From DATFXM01 sp035315885 (GTDB taxonomy: Bacteria > Acidobacteriota > Blastocatellia > UBA7656): a stretch of 31,163 nt of DNA. The notes below the pieces were generated by a model, which saw nothing but the letters and a program-made list of their open reading frames with translations, searched no databases and was not told where the DNA came from. Positions 7,424 to 14,876 of this stretch are shown here, one piece after another (position 1 is the first letter of the stretch; the number at the start of each line of letters is the position of its first letter). Location of the stretch: the NCBI GenBank assembly GCA_035315885.1, contig DATFXM010000013.1, positions 1 through 31,163 of the forward strand. Direction: 5' to 3'. The translations under genes and the position numbers were made by a program.

Positions 7424-8068
7424 ATGTCAGTTAGAGACGAGTACTTTAAAGACGTATCGTCCGCCGAAGAATTGATCGACGGCAACAACGATCTCGACTC
7501 CCTGCGAGACGCAGCCTCAGTATGCAGAGCCTGCAATCTCTGGAAGCTAGGGACGCAAACTGTATTCGGTGAAGGTAACACCAGCTCAAAAATAGTCTTC
7601 GTTGGCGAACAGCCCGGCAATGACGAAGACCTCTCCGGCAGGCCCTTCGTCGGCCCTGCCGGCAAACTCCTACAGAAGGCTCTTGTCGATGCCGGCATCA
7701 ATCGCGCGGATGTTTATGTCACTAACGTCGTAAAGCACTTCAATTGGGAGCCGCGAGGCAAGCGCCGCATTCATAAGAGGCCCAACGGCCTGCAGGTCGC
7801 CGCCTGCCAGCCCTGGCTTGACGCTGAAATTCGAGCTATCAAACCCGGAATCGTCGTTTGCCTCGGAGCGACTGCGGCTCAGTCGCTGCTCGGTCAGGAT
7901 TTCAAAGTCACGAAGCGACGTGGCGAAGTCATTAAGAGCGAACACGGCTACAGCATCGTAGCAACGATACATCCCTCCGCGATCCTGCGTACACTCGATG
8001 ACCAGGCCAGACGCGACGAGTTGAAGCGCTTTGTTGACGATCTGAAGAAGATCGCAACCCTGTTGTAG
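7424..8068 (+). CDS. udgX: UdgX-type uracil-DNA glycosylase (Fe-S)
   Basis: Excises uracil from DNA and, in characterised UdgX proteins, stays covalently bound to the abasic site. The 214-residue protein has GEQPGNDED (residues 61-69, family motif), the UdgX-specific KRRIH loop (113-117) with the covalent nucleophile His117, and the C-terminal TIHPSAILR motif. Cysteines C34/C37 (CRAC) and C128, plus probably C146, could bind the [4Fe-4S] cluster of family 4-type enzymes. The ATG at 7424 was chosen because the frame upstream to 7253 comes out of the tandem hairpin array and because this start gives the usual short lead-in to the CxxC. The gene stands alone between the repeat array and an apparently empty 408-bp stretch. 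Confidence 0.93.
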   Translation: MSVRDEYFKDVSSAEELIDGNNDLDSLRDAASVCRACNLWKLGTQTVFGEGNTSSKIVFVGEQPGNDEDLSGRPFVGPAGKLLQKALVDAGINRADVYVTNVVKHFNWEPRGKRRIHKRPNGLQVAACQPWLDAEIRAIKPGIVVCLGATAAQSLLGQDFKVTKRRGEVIKSEHGYSIVATIHPSAILRTLDDQARRDELKRFVDDLKKIATLL

Positions 8069-8476
8069 CACACGCCATCCAGGTATCAACCTGCTTCGGA
8101 TTTCTCGCGACCGTGACTCCACGATCATCGAACCCTCTTGCTCAGTATTTCCCTTGAAATATTGCAGCCGGAACACGTGCCCCGGCTCAGTACGAATCGC
8201 GAACGGAAGAGTGCTCGCATTTGGGACGAGCACGTGCGCGGTCCGTAGTCGTTTCGAACAACGGCTCGGCCGTGCAGGAGCAATTCGTTTCCAGGAGCCG
8301 CACGATCCCTCATCGGGTCTAGTCCGACGGTTGCAAGCATGAGAAGCACGACAATAAGGCAAGTATGAGAAGAGGAAGAGTAAACCGCGCCTGCTCAGCT
8401 TTTGAGGTGGCGCGATTTCTTGAGAGCGTGATGGTTCTTGAGTTGGCTATCTGGGAACCGTCTTCGAGGAAGGGAT
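8069..8476. other. intergenic stretch, no supported gene
   Basis: About 408 bp without a convincing gene. On the minus strand, three short frames in succession contain a hydrophobic FTLPLLILALLS-like start (about 8340-8400) and a protein-like piece with NASTLPFAIRTEPGHVFRLQ (about 8150-8230). These could be a frameshifted remnant of a small exported protein. No RNA structure or repeat stands out. Confidence 0.3.
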
Positions 8477-9670
8477 ATGCTACGCGGCGGACTTCACATC
8501 GCAAGGCTTCTGGGCATTGATATCTACGTCGACTGGAGTTGGCTGTTTATATTCCTGCTCATCACTTCCAATCTGGCCGCCGGTGTTTTTCCGCAGTGGC
8601 ACCCCGAGTGGAGCTTCTGGTTGAGCTGGCTCGTTGCAGCGGTGGCAGCGGTTTTGTTTTTTGTTTCAGTTCTCCTGCACGAGTTGTCCCATTCGATCGT
8701 GGCTCGAGCCCGCGGCATGCGAGTGCGCCGAATCACGCTGTTCCTGTTTGGCGGAGTATCCAACATAGAGCGAGAGCCGCCGGCACCTCTCACCGAGTTC
8801 CTCATGGCTCTGGTGGGTCCGCTCACAAGCATCGTGCTTGGCGTGGTGTTTCTAATCATCGGAAGCCTCACCGCTGGCTCAGCGGCCGCGATGTCTGACC
8901 CGGTTGCGTCGTTTGCGCGGCTCGATCCGTTGTCTACGCTTCTTCTTTGGCTTGGCCCAATCAACATCGTGCTTGGGCTGTTTAATCTGATACCAGGGTT
9001 CCCGCTCGACGGGGGCCGCGTTTTGCGTTCAATCGTATGGGCGGTGACCGGTAACCTGCACAGAGCCACGAGGGTCGCATCTGCTGCCGGACAGTTTGTA
9101 GGGTGGACGTTCATCGTCGTCGGCATTGCGATGGCGTTTGGAGCAAAGGTCCCAGTGTTCGGGTCAGGTCTGATCGGAGGTCTGTGGCTGGCGTTCATCG
9201 GATGGTTTCTCAGCAGTGCCGCTCAGTCAAACTACCAGCAGTTGCTGATTCACGACCTGCTGGAAGATGTGCCGGTCGCGCGATTGATGAAATCGAACGT
9301 GCCGACTATCTCACCCCACGCTTCTGTGAGCAGTTTGATCTACGACTTCATCATGAAGAGCGACGAGCGAGGGTTTACGGTCGTGCAAGACGGGCGCATT
9401 GTCGGCCTGGTGACTTTGGAAGACGTTCGCAAGCTGCCGCGCGAGGCTTGGGAGCACACCAACATCGGTCAAATAATGACTCCCGCCGATCAGCTAGTGC
9501 TTGCCACTCCGGAGGAAGATGTTTCTGAGGCAATGGATCAGCTCATAAGCCGTGACGTACGTCAATTGCCAGTCGTGAGAAATGGAGAACTGGTGGGAAT
9601 GCTCAGGCGACGTGATGTCGTGAAGTGGCTGCAGATTCAATCAGGCTTCGCGGCAGGCCCGATGGCCTGA
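8477..9670 (+). CDS. site-2 protease family membrane metalloprotease with CBS pair (M50)
   Basis: Intramembrane zinc protease, cutting substrates within the membrane; 397 residues. The first zinc-binding motif HELSH is at 68-72 in a hydrophobic segment, and the second, LIPGFPLDGGR, has the aspartate ligand near 178. About six hydrophobic segments lie in residues 15-225. Residues about 270-385 form two CBS domains (PTISPHASVSSLI... and QLVLATPEEDVSEAM...), which typically bind adenosyl nucleotides and control the enzyme. The ATG at 8477 has AGGA at 8467-8470 at good spacing; the TTG further upstream (8438) has none. A second CBS-pair protein gene follows 256 bp downstream. Rip1/SpoIVFB-like relatives with C-terminal CBS domains are well known; the substrate here is unknown. 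Confidence 0.93.
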   Translation: MLRGGLHIARLLGIDIYVDWSWLFIFLLITSNLAAGVFPQWHPEWSFWLSWLVAAVAAVLFFVSVLLHELSHSIVARARGMRVRRITLFLFGGVSNIEREPPAPLTEFLMALVGPLTSIVLGVVFLIIGSLTAGSAAAMSDPVASFARLDPLSTLLLWLGPINIVLGLFNLIPGFPLDGGRVLRSIVWAVTGNLHRATRVASAAGQFVGWTFIVVGIAMAFGAKVPVFGSGLIGGLWLAFIGWFLSSAAQSNYQQLLIHDLLEDVPVARLMKSNVPTISPHASVSSLIYDFIMKSDERGFTVVQDGRIVGLVTLEDVRKLPREAWEHTNIGQIMTPADQLVLATPEEDVSEAMDQLISRDVRQLPVVRNGELVGMLRRRDVVKWLQIQSGFAAGPMA

Positions 9671-9693
9671 ATCCGGACCAGACACGAGGAGAA

Positions 9694-9924
9694 ATGCTAA
9701 GAGGCGGGATTCGGAGAGAGGAGAGGCGGCTTCGGAGAGACGAGAGGCGGGATTTGGAGACGAGAGGCAGGAGGATCAAGACGATCGATAAGCGGGTCGG
9801 GGCGTCGGCGGTACTTGCCGGTAATGTAGGGTGTTCTCGGTGCAATAAGGAGTTCCTCGGCGGAAGGTCGCGGCGATTCGGTTGTCAACGGCAAGGCGGT
9901 ATTGAACCACAATTGCGGAGGTAA
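9694..9924 (+). CDS. possible small Arg-rich protein (doubtful)
   Basis: An open frame of 76 codons from ATG (MLRGGIRREERRLRRDERRD...) lies between the protease and the CBS-protein gene. The first half is encoded by the purine-rich tandem repeat at 9700-9773 and is therefore Arg/Glu-rich. The second half has GCSRCNKEF and a later Cys, resembling a degenerate zinc-ribbon half. GAGGAG sits only 2-3 nt before the ATG, too close for good initiation. It may be non-coding repeat. Confidence 0.22.
   Translation: MLRGGIRREERRLRRDERRDLETRGRRIKTIDKRVGASAVLAGNVGCSRCNKEFLGGRSRRFGCQRQGGIEPQLRR
9700..9773. repeat. purine-rich tandem repeat, about 20-22 bp units
   Basis: About 3.5 copies of AGAGGCGGGATTCGGAGAGA-like units, nearly all purine on the plus strand. 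Confidence 0.75.
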
Positions 9925-9926
9925 AT

Positions 9927-10622
9927 ATGGCTACGCGGTATTCAGATGATGAGCCGGACAAATACAGGAGAAGATATCCAGATTCATGGGAACGGGACAT
10001 AGAAGATCGACCTCGTCGATTTGGCGATGGCAAGGTGAGGAACGAGCGGGGATTTGTCGACCGGGCGACTGATGAAGTGCGGTCCTGGGTCGGCGACAGA
10101 GACGCCGAGCGCAGGCGCCGTCTCGACGACAGCCGCTACTGGCGCGCACCGCGTCGCTTCGGCGATCTGCGCGCGGGGGACCTAATGACGTGCGACGTAG
10201 CAACGGTGCACCCAAGCGATTCGATCGAAATGGCTGCGCGGCTCATGCGACGCTGTGATTGCGGCGCGCTTCCAGTGACAGACAGCTATGGACGGCTGTT
10301 GGGGATGATATCGGATCGCGACATCACCGTTCGAATTGTCGCGAGGGGAATCGATCCGAGGATCGCATCGGTTAGGGACTTTATGACCAGCGAAGGCTTC
10401 GCCTGCGGCGTCAACGACTCCGTCGAAGGATGCCTTCGACAACTTGAACGGCATCGCGTACGGAGAGTGCCAATTGTAGACGAGGCCGAGCGAGTAGTCG
10501 GCATCATCAGCCAGGGCGATATTGCACGGCTGGTCGGAATGGGTAACGGTCGCGGTGAACGTAGAGCGCTTGCGGACACTGTCTCCGCAATATCGGAACC
10601 GATAAACGAACCTTACCGGTAG
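9927..10622 (+). CDS. CBS-pair protein with SW(F/V)GD motif region
   Basis: 231 residues, soluble. The N-terminal 75 residues are highly charged and contain RGFVDRATDEVRSWVGD followed by DAERRRR, similar to the SWFGD-type segment found before BON or CBS domains in some stress-related proteins. Two CBS domains follow: about 84-140 (LMTCDVATVHPSDSIEMAAR ... LLGMISDRDITVR) and about 150-208 (FMTSEGFACGVNDSVE ... VVGIISQGDIARL). CBS pairs bind AMP, ATP or related ligands. GGAGG lies 7 nt upstream of the ATG. It neighbours the CBS-bearing site-2 protease, which suggests a shared signal (inference). The specific ligand and partner are unknown. Confidence 0.88.
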   Translation: MATRYSDDEPDKYRRRYPDSWERDIEDRPRRFGDGKVRNERGFVDRATDEVRSWVGDRDAERRRRLDDSRYWRAPRRFGDLRAGDLMTCDVATVHPSDSIEMAARLMRRCDCGALPVTDSYGRLLGMISDRDITVRIVARGIDPRIASVRDFMTSEGFACGVNDSVEGCLRQLERHRVRRVPIVDEAERVVGIISQGDIARLVGMGNGRGERRALADTVSAISEPINEPYR

Positions 10623-10657
10623 GGCACTGAACCCTGGAAGCATAACCGCTCCTGAAG

Positions 10658-10702
10658 GCTTGCCTGTACGGCCGCTGTTCAAGCGGTGCCGGCCAGGCAA
10701 GC
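10658..10702 (+). other. strong nested stem-loop after the CBS gene
   Basis: GCTTGCCTG pairs with CAGGCAAGC as a perfect 9-bp outer stem, and the inside pairs again (CGGC-CGCT...AGCG-GT-GCCG around GTTCA). It starts 36 bp after the CBS-gene stop. There is no T-run after it, so it may be a 3'-end stabiliser or a Rho-independent-like terminator lacking the U tract. Confidence 0.65.
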
Positions 10703-10789
10703 GGTCAAGACTGAATTGTTCCGCCGACGAGGTAGCGTAGCTTCGGAAATCGCAAACTGTGGTTATTGGCAATTTTGGGGATTGATTAC

Positions 10790-11284
10790 ATGAACTTCGG
10801 TTTAGGTTTTCTTGCGGGCTTAATTGGAGGGGCTGCGATGACGCTCATCCTGTCTATCGCAGGACAGGCGGGCGCAGGCGCATTGGATCTGGAGCTCAAG
10901 ATCGGCAGTCTAGTAACAAAGGATCTCACCTCAAAAGCCTGGATGATAGGTCTCGCAATTCACCTGCTGATGTCCGGCCTGATCGGGCTGCTTTACGCGC
11001 TCGGATTTGAGTATGTGACGCGCAAAGCCACCTGGTTGATCGGCGTCGGATTCGGACTGGTTCACGCGATAATCGGGGGACTGTTGCTAAGCACAATGCG
11101 CGACCTCAACCCTCTTATGAGGGGTGGTCTGGTTCGCGCGCCTGGGGCGTTCGCTTCTAATCTGGGGCGTTCATCGATCGTATGGTTTGTGATGGCACAT
11201 TTGATCTACGGCGCGATCGTTGGAGCAGTATACCGGGTACGCGGGCGCTTTCATTTTGCGTCCCGGTTGCTGCGCACGCATTGA
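10790..11284 (+). CDS. membrane protein of unknown function, four hydrophobic segments
   Basis: 164 residues from the ATG at 10790; an in-frame TTG at 10766 is less likely. Hydrophobic segments lie at about 3-24 (FGLGFLAGLIGGAAMTLILS), 50-72 (WMIGLAIHLLMSGLIGLLYA), 80-102 (WLIGVGFGLVHAIIGGLLL) and 128-150 (SIVWFVMAHLIYGAIVGAVY), with a basic C-terminus. The shape is similar to YagU/DUF6789-type membrane proteins, but no diagnostic motif is visible. No function can be assigned. Confidence 0.7.
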   Translation: MNFGLGFLAGLIGGAAMTLILSIAGQAGAGALDLELKIGSLVTKDLTSKAWMIGLAIHLLMSGLIGLLYALGFEYVTRKATWLIGVGFGLVHAIIGGLLLSTMRDLNPLMRGGLVRAPGAFASNLGRSSIVWFVMAHLIYGAIVGAVYRVRGRFHFASRLLRTH

Positions 11285-11365
11285 CACGCCGAAGCATTGA
11301 GATGTTGTTGCGCACGCAACGAACGTTGTGATGGAATCAAGTAAGTAACGGGACTTAGACCGAAG

Positions 11366-11372
11366 AGGTGAT
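11366..11372 (+). promoter_or_regulatory. ribosome binding site selecting a GTG start
   Basis: AGGTGAT is complementary to the 16S rRNA 3' end (AUCACCU) and lies 4 nt before the GTG at 11377. It overlaps the alternative GTG at 11368, which has no site of its own. Confidence 0.6.
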
Positions 11373-11376
11373 CAAA

Positions 11377-11637
11377 GTGGGCGAGCCTAAACCGGACAAG
11401 GAGAAGTTGGACGAGCAAGGTCGCCAGATTCTGAGCCAGTTTGATGAGCTCGGTAGGGAGTCGCTGGATCTGCACGCGTTGTTTGAGGCGGCGGGAAGCG
11501 ATACGGAAGCTCGAGAGCAGGTACTCGATGTGGTCTCCGGTCTCGTGCAGGCGGGCTATCTCGAAGAGCACGGCAGCGACTTCTACGCACTGACGCCAAT
11601 GGGCCGCGAAGCGCTGCTTAGCAAGGGTGACAACTAA
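11377..11637 (+). CDS. small winged-helix-like protein
   Basis: 86 residues from a GTG chosen by the overlapping AGGTGAT. The sequence resembles a small winged-helix domain: helix QILSQFDELGRESLDLHALF, helix EQVLDVVSGLVQAGYLEEHG, then a short beta hairpin SDFYALTPMGREALL. The 'GLVQAGYLEE...YALTPMGREAL' part is typical of MarR/PadR-like C-terminal wings. It may bind DNA or protein. It stands alone between the membrane protein and the hydrolase gene, and no target is evident. Confidence 0.72.
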   Translation: MGEPKPDKEKLDEQGRQILSQFDELGRESLDLHALFEAAGSDTEAREQVLDVVSGLVQAGYLEEHGSDFYALTPMGREALLSKGDN

Positions 11638-11743
11638 CAGATCGCGTTCGTCACCGGTCCCCTGTCAGGCTGTCACGTTAGCTGGCCACCGGTCAACGTG
11701 TGCTTCTTGCTTTTCCCTACAGATCCTCGGCATTCTTTTGTTG

Positions 11744-13252
11744 ATGGACGCCACGCGGAAGAGTTTCTGGTCAACCGTTCGCAGAGTTCAAGGTTTAGAA
11801 ATCCTCTTTGCCATTCTCGCGTTGCTCGTCGTATTCGACAGCACGCCTGCCCTCTCGGAAGACTTTCCTCGCGGGTCGGTAATCGAACGCGTCATCTGCA
11901 AAGACAAAGCCGAACAAAGTTACGCGCTTTACCTGCCGTCTAACTACTCCCCGGATCGTAGCTGGCCGCTGATCGCCGCGTTCGACCCGGGAGCGCGCGG
12001 CAAGATGCCGGTCGAGCGATTTCGACAGGCGGCCGAGCAGTACGGCTACATCGTCTGTGGCTCGAACAACTCACGCAACGGTCCCTGGGCTCCGACTGCT
12101 GAAGCTGCGCAAGCTATGCTCCGCGATGTCAGTCAGAGATTTGCCGTAGATGACAAACGCCTCTACCTCACCGGCTTCTCCGGAGGAGCGCGAGTTGCAA
12201 CTCGCATTGCGTTGTCTCTGCGAGACAACGTCGCCGGAGTTATCGGATGCGGCGCCGGATTGTCAACGGGTCTGCAACCCTCCGCGCTTGCGCCGTTCGC
12301 TTACTACGGCACTGTCGGAACCGAAGACTTCAACTACCCCGAGATGAAACAACTCGAGCGGTCCTTCGAATCGACTACTGTCGCTCATCACCTCGAGGTG
12401 TTCGAAGGCGGCCACGACTGGGCTCCCGCAGACTCATGCGTTCGAGCAATAGAGTGGATGATCATTCAGGGAATGAAATCCGGTAAGCTGGCAGTCGATC
12501 GCGTGGTTGCTGAACGCTTGCTCAAGAATGCCGTAGAGCGAGCTCGAGCACAGGAATCTGCCGGGCGAGGGTACGACGCATACACAGCGTTCAGTGCAAT
12601 CGCATCGGACTTCAAGGGACTGCTGGATACCGCCGAATATGAAGCTCGAGCCGCTGCTCTGCGGGATTCCGCAGCCGTAAAAGATGCGATCAAGCAGGAA
12701 CGCGACGACGAAACCGAGCAGCGGCGGCGAGCCACCGAGTTGTTCCGCTTGCGCGCCGCATTGCGCACGTCGCCCGCCGAGCACACCACAGACGAGTCTC
12801 CGGTCTTCCCGCCCGATACGCAGGAGTCACCAGGCGCAGACCGGCAGCTGGCGTTGTCCGATTTAAAAAAGCGCCTGGCTGATTTGAAACGCAAGTCCGA
12901 CTTGCCCACGGCCACACGAGAACGCGCGCTTGCACGCAGAGTTCTCAATCAGTTCCTCATCGCTGAGTTCGAGTCCGCATCAGGGCTTATTCAATCCAAC
13001 AAGTACGATCCGGCCATTGCGATACTGTCGATCGACACCGAATTGATGCCCGACAACTGGCGATTCTTTTACAATCTCGCCTGCGTTTATTCACTGAAAG
13101 GTGATCGAAAGCGAGCGCTGAGCGCGTTGGACAAGGCAGTCGAAAAAGGCTTCACCAATGCCGCTGAGCTGGAAACGAACAAGCAATTGATCGGGATCAG
13201 GGACGAGCCGGAATTTAAGGCGCTGGTCAACAGGCTTAAGCAGCCTCGATAA
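11744..13252 (+). CDS. exported alpha/beta hydrolase with TPR-like C-terminal region
   Basis: 502 residues from the ATG at 11744. The frame upstream to 11627 lacks protein-like sequence, and this start gives a basic start plus hydrophobic segment (LEILFAILALLVVFDSTPALS, about 18-38), a signal peptide or anchor. Residues about 58-245 form an esterase/PHB-depolymerase-like alpha/beta hydrolase with nucleophile motif GFSGG (S146), a candidate acid in GTEDF (D195) and His in GGHDW (H224). After a charged, helical linker, the last about 100 residues look like TPR units (YDPAIAILSIDTELMPDNW ... FYNLACVYSLKGDRKRALSALDKAVEKGF). The combination suggests an extracytoplasmic esterase; the substrate is unknown. 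Confidence 0.82.
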   Translation: MDATRKSFWSTVRRVQGLEILFAILALLVVFDSTPALSEDFPRGSVIERVICKDKAEQSYALYLPSNYSPDRSWPLIAAFDPGARGKMPVERFRQAAEQYGYIVCGSNNSRNGPWAPTAEAAQAMLRDVSQRFAVDDKRLYLTGFSGGARVATRIALSLRDNVAGVIGCGAGLSTGLQPSALAPFAYYGTVGTEDFNYPEMKQLERSFESTTVAHHLEVFEGGHDWAPADSCVRAIEWMIIQGMKSGKLAVDRVVAERLLKNAVERARAQESAGRGYDAYTAFSAIASDFKGLLDTAEYEARAAALRDSAAVKDAIKQERDDETEQRRRATELFRLRAALRTSPAEHTTDESPVFPPDTQESPGADRQLALSDLKKRLADLKRKSDLPTATRERALARRVLNQFLIAEFESASGLIQSNKYDPAIAILSIDTELMPDNWRFFYNLACVYSLKGDRKRALSALDKAVEKGFTNAAELETNKQLIGIRDEPEFKALVNRLKQPR

Positions 13253-13257
13253 CCTAC

Positions 13258-14622
13258 CTACCACTCATCGTAGAGGTAGAGATCGTCGTACGTCTGTCGC
13301 TTGCGCGCCAGCGTAGGCGTGCCCGACTCGCTGATCATCACCGCGGCAGCGATTGGCCGGCCGGTGTACTGCGAGGCCTGATCCAGCGTGTAAGCTCCGG
13401 TGTTGAGCAATGCGAGAATGTCGCCCACGTCAGTGTCTCGAGGCAGCAGTCGATGGTTCGGCAGACGGGTTCCCTTCTCCAGGTCGAAATAGACATCACC
13501 CGAATCGCACAACGGTCCGGCAACCTTAAAGCGAGTGTCGTGCGGGGCTTCCGCTTTCGATACCGACACGAGATGGTAGTACCACTTGTACATCGCCATC
13601 GACAGGACCAGAGAGTAGCCCGCATCAGTCAGCAGCCACGTATCACCGGTTTCAGGTCGATACTTCTTGTTGCACACCCTTGTCAGCAGGAAACCGGCGT
13701 CACCCACAATCCTGCGACCCGGCTCCATTACAATCGATAAACCATCGAGCAAACTCCGATCGGTATGCCCCGAGTGTTCAAGGGCTGTTCGCAGGACCTC
13801 CGCGGGATCGAGCGTCGCCGACAACATCTGCCGCTCCGAATCGGCGATATCCTCAGCCATCGGAGTATCGGGCAGATATTCTACGGGGAGCCCACCGCCG
13901 ATGTTGATGTGACTCAGGCGATGGCCGGTGCGGCGGTAAAGGCCGGTCATCACTCTCCACAGTTCCGCAAATGCTCGAGAGAATGGTTGGGGGTCGGGAG
14001 TTTGAGAACCCACGTGAATGTGAATGCCCGCCAGATTCAGAACGTCCCTTGCGGCTAATGCGCGGTCAAGCGCGACATCGATCTCTGACGGTGATACTCC
14101 GAACTTGGAGGATAGCAGTCCGGTCTGTAGCCCAATATGAGACCGGGTCACGACGTCGGGCACGATTCTGATCGCTATGTTTGCTCGCTTTTGCAAATCG
14201 GTTGCTACGCGTGCAACCTGGTCCAGCTCGTAGATGGAGTCGACGTTGATCGCGAGGATGCCGAATTCAATCGCGTCGCGAATTTCGCCGTCGGTTTTTG
14301 AGACCCCGTTGAACACGATCTGATCGGGGCGAAAGCCGGCGGTTTTCGCCTTATGGAGCTCGCCTCCTGAGTTGACTTCGACATCGCCACCGGCCCGTTT
14401 GACTGCGCTGAGCACTGCCATATTTGAATTGGCTTTGGCGGCGTAGCATAGCTTTATGTTTGGATGCACCGATTCGAGCGCCTTGCGAAGTCCCCGTGTG
14501 TTTCTGGCGATGCAGCTCTCCGAAAAGACGTACAACGGAGAGCCGTATTGTTCGATAAGACGGAGAGCAAGGTCAGTTCTGAGTTCTGAGCTTTGAGTAC
14601 TGAGTATCGATTCTGTGAGCAT
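13258..14622 (-). CDS. lysA: diaminopimelate decarboxylase
   Basis: PLP-dependent decarboxylation of meso-diaminopimelate to L-lysine, the last lysine step; cytosolic. 454 residues from the ATG at 14620-14622. The PLP lysine is in CYAAKANSN (K63), and the HIHVGSQ, GGGLPVEYL, EPGRRIVG, GPLCDSGDV (catalytic Cys) and GAYTLDQASQY motifs are present. The frame continues upstream to 14769, but that part is encoded by the palindromic repeat and TTTCGAG array, so it was excluded. Even from this start, residues about 5-15 (ILSTQSSELRT) are encoded by a CTCAGAA-type heptamer array, so the array has entered the 5' end of the gene or the true start is non-canonical. Its function complements asd in this window. 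Confidence 0.94.
   Translation of the reverse strand: MLTESILSTQSSELRTDLALRLIEQYGSPLYVFSESCIARNTRGLRKALESVHPNIKLCYAAKANSNMAVLSAVKRAGGDVEVNSGGELHKAKTAGFRPDQIVFNGVSKTDGEIRDAIEFGILAINVDSIYELDQVARVATDLQKRANIAIRIVPDVVTRSHIGLQTGLLSSKFGVSPSEIDVALDRALAARDVLNLAGIHIHVGSQTPDPQPFSRAFAELWRVMTGLYRRTGHRLSHINIGGGLPVEYLPDTPMAEDIADSERQMLSATLDPAEVLRTALEHSGHTDRSLLDGLSIVMEPGRRIVGDAGFLLTRVCNKKYRPETGDTWLLTDAGYSLVLSMAMYKWYYHLVSVSKAEAPHDTRFKVAGPLCDSGDVYFDLEKGTRLPNHRLLPRDTDVGDILALLNTGAYTLDQASQYTGRPIAAAVMISESGTPTLARKRQTYDDLYLYDEW
14574..14608. repeat. heptamer array (TTCTGAG type) inside the lysA 5' end
   Basis: AGTTCTGAGTTCTGAGCTTTGAGTACTGAG-like copies on the plus strand overlap codons about 5-15 of lysA. Confidence 0.65.
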
Positions 14623-14680
14623 CCGCAGGATTCTAGGCAATATCAGTGGGTAAGGGCAAATGGAGTGCTGAGTTGAAAAG

Positions 14681-14713
14681 GTTTCGAGTTTCGAGTTTCG
14701 GGTTTCGAGTTCA
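14681..14713. repeat. heptamer array (TTTCGAG type)
   Basis: Four to five copies of TTTCGAG / TTTCGGG upstream of lysA. The complementary orientation occurs at 15405-15431. Confidence 0.65.
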
Positions 14714-14721
14714 AGCCTGCT

Positions 14722-14802
14722 AACCCCGAAGGGGTTCAGAACACAGCCCAGAGTAGCCGCGGACGGCAACCCTGGGCTGTGTTCTACAACCCCTTCGGGG
14801 TT
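14722..14802. repeat. large palindromic repeat with CCCCGAAGGGG ends
   Basis: Left arm 14722-14751 and right arm 14772-14802 are reverse complements over about 30 bases except for a small bulge. Each arm is itself an AACCCC-GAA-GGGGTT hairpin followed by an AGAACACAGCCCAG arm. The 20-base centre contains GCCG-CGGA-CGGC. It lies between the small secreted peptide gene and lysA and could stop transcription between them. Partial copies of the CCCCTTCGGGG core are at 15377-15389 and 18432-18445. Confidence 0.88.
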
Positions 14803-14876
14803 GGCACTGAAATTACAACTACGCTCATTTCAACTCGAGCCCAGAGCACAGATTTCAAAACAACCTATACGTGTGG

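Noticed and set aside
7670..8362. 230-residue minus-strand frame
   Set aside because: Mostly antisense to udgX; only the part beyond 8069 might be a gene remnant and is noted as such.
14623..14876. Lysine riboswitch upstream of lysA
   Set aside because: The region consists of the TTTCGAG array and the large palindrome; no multi-helix aptamer pattern is visible.
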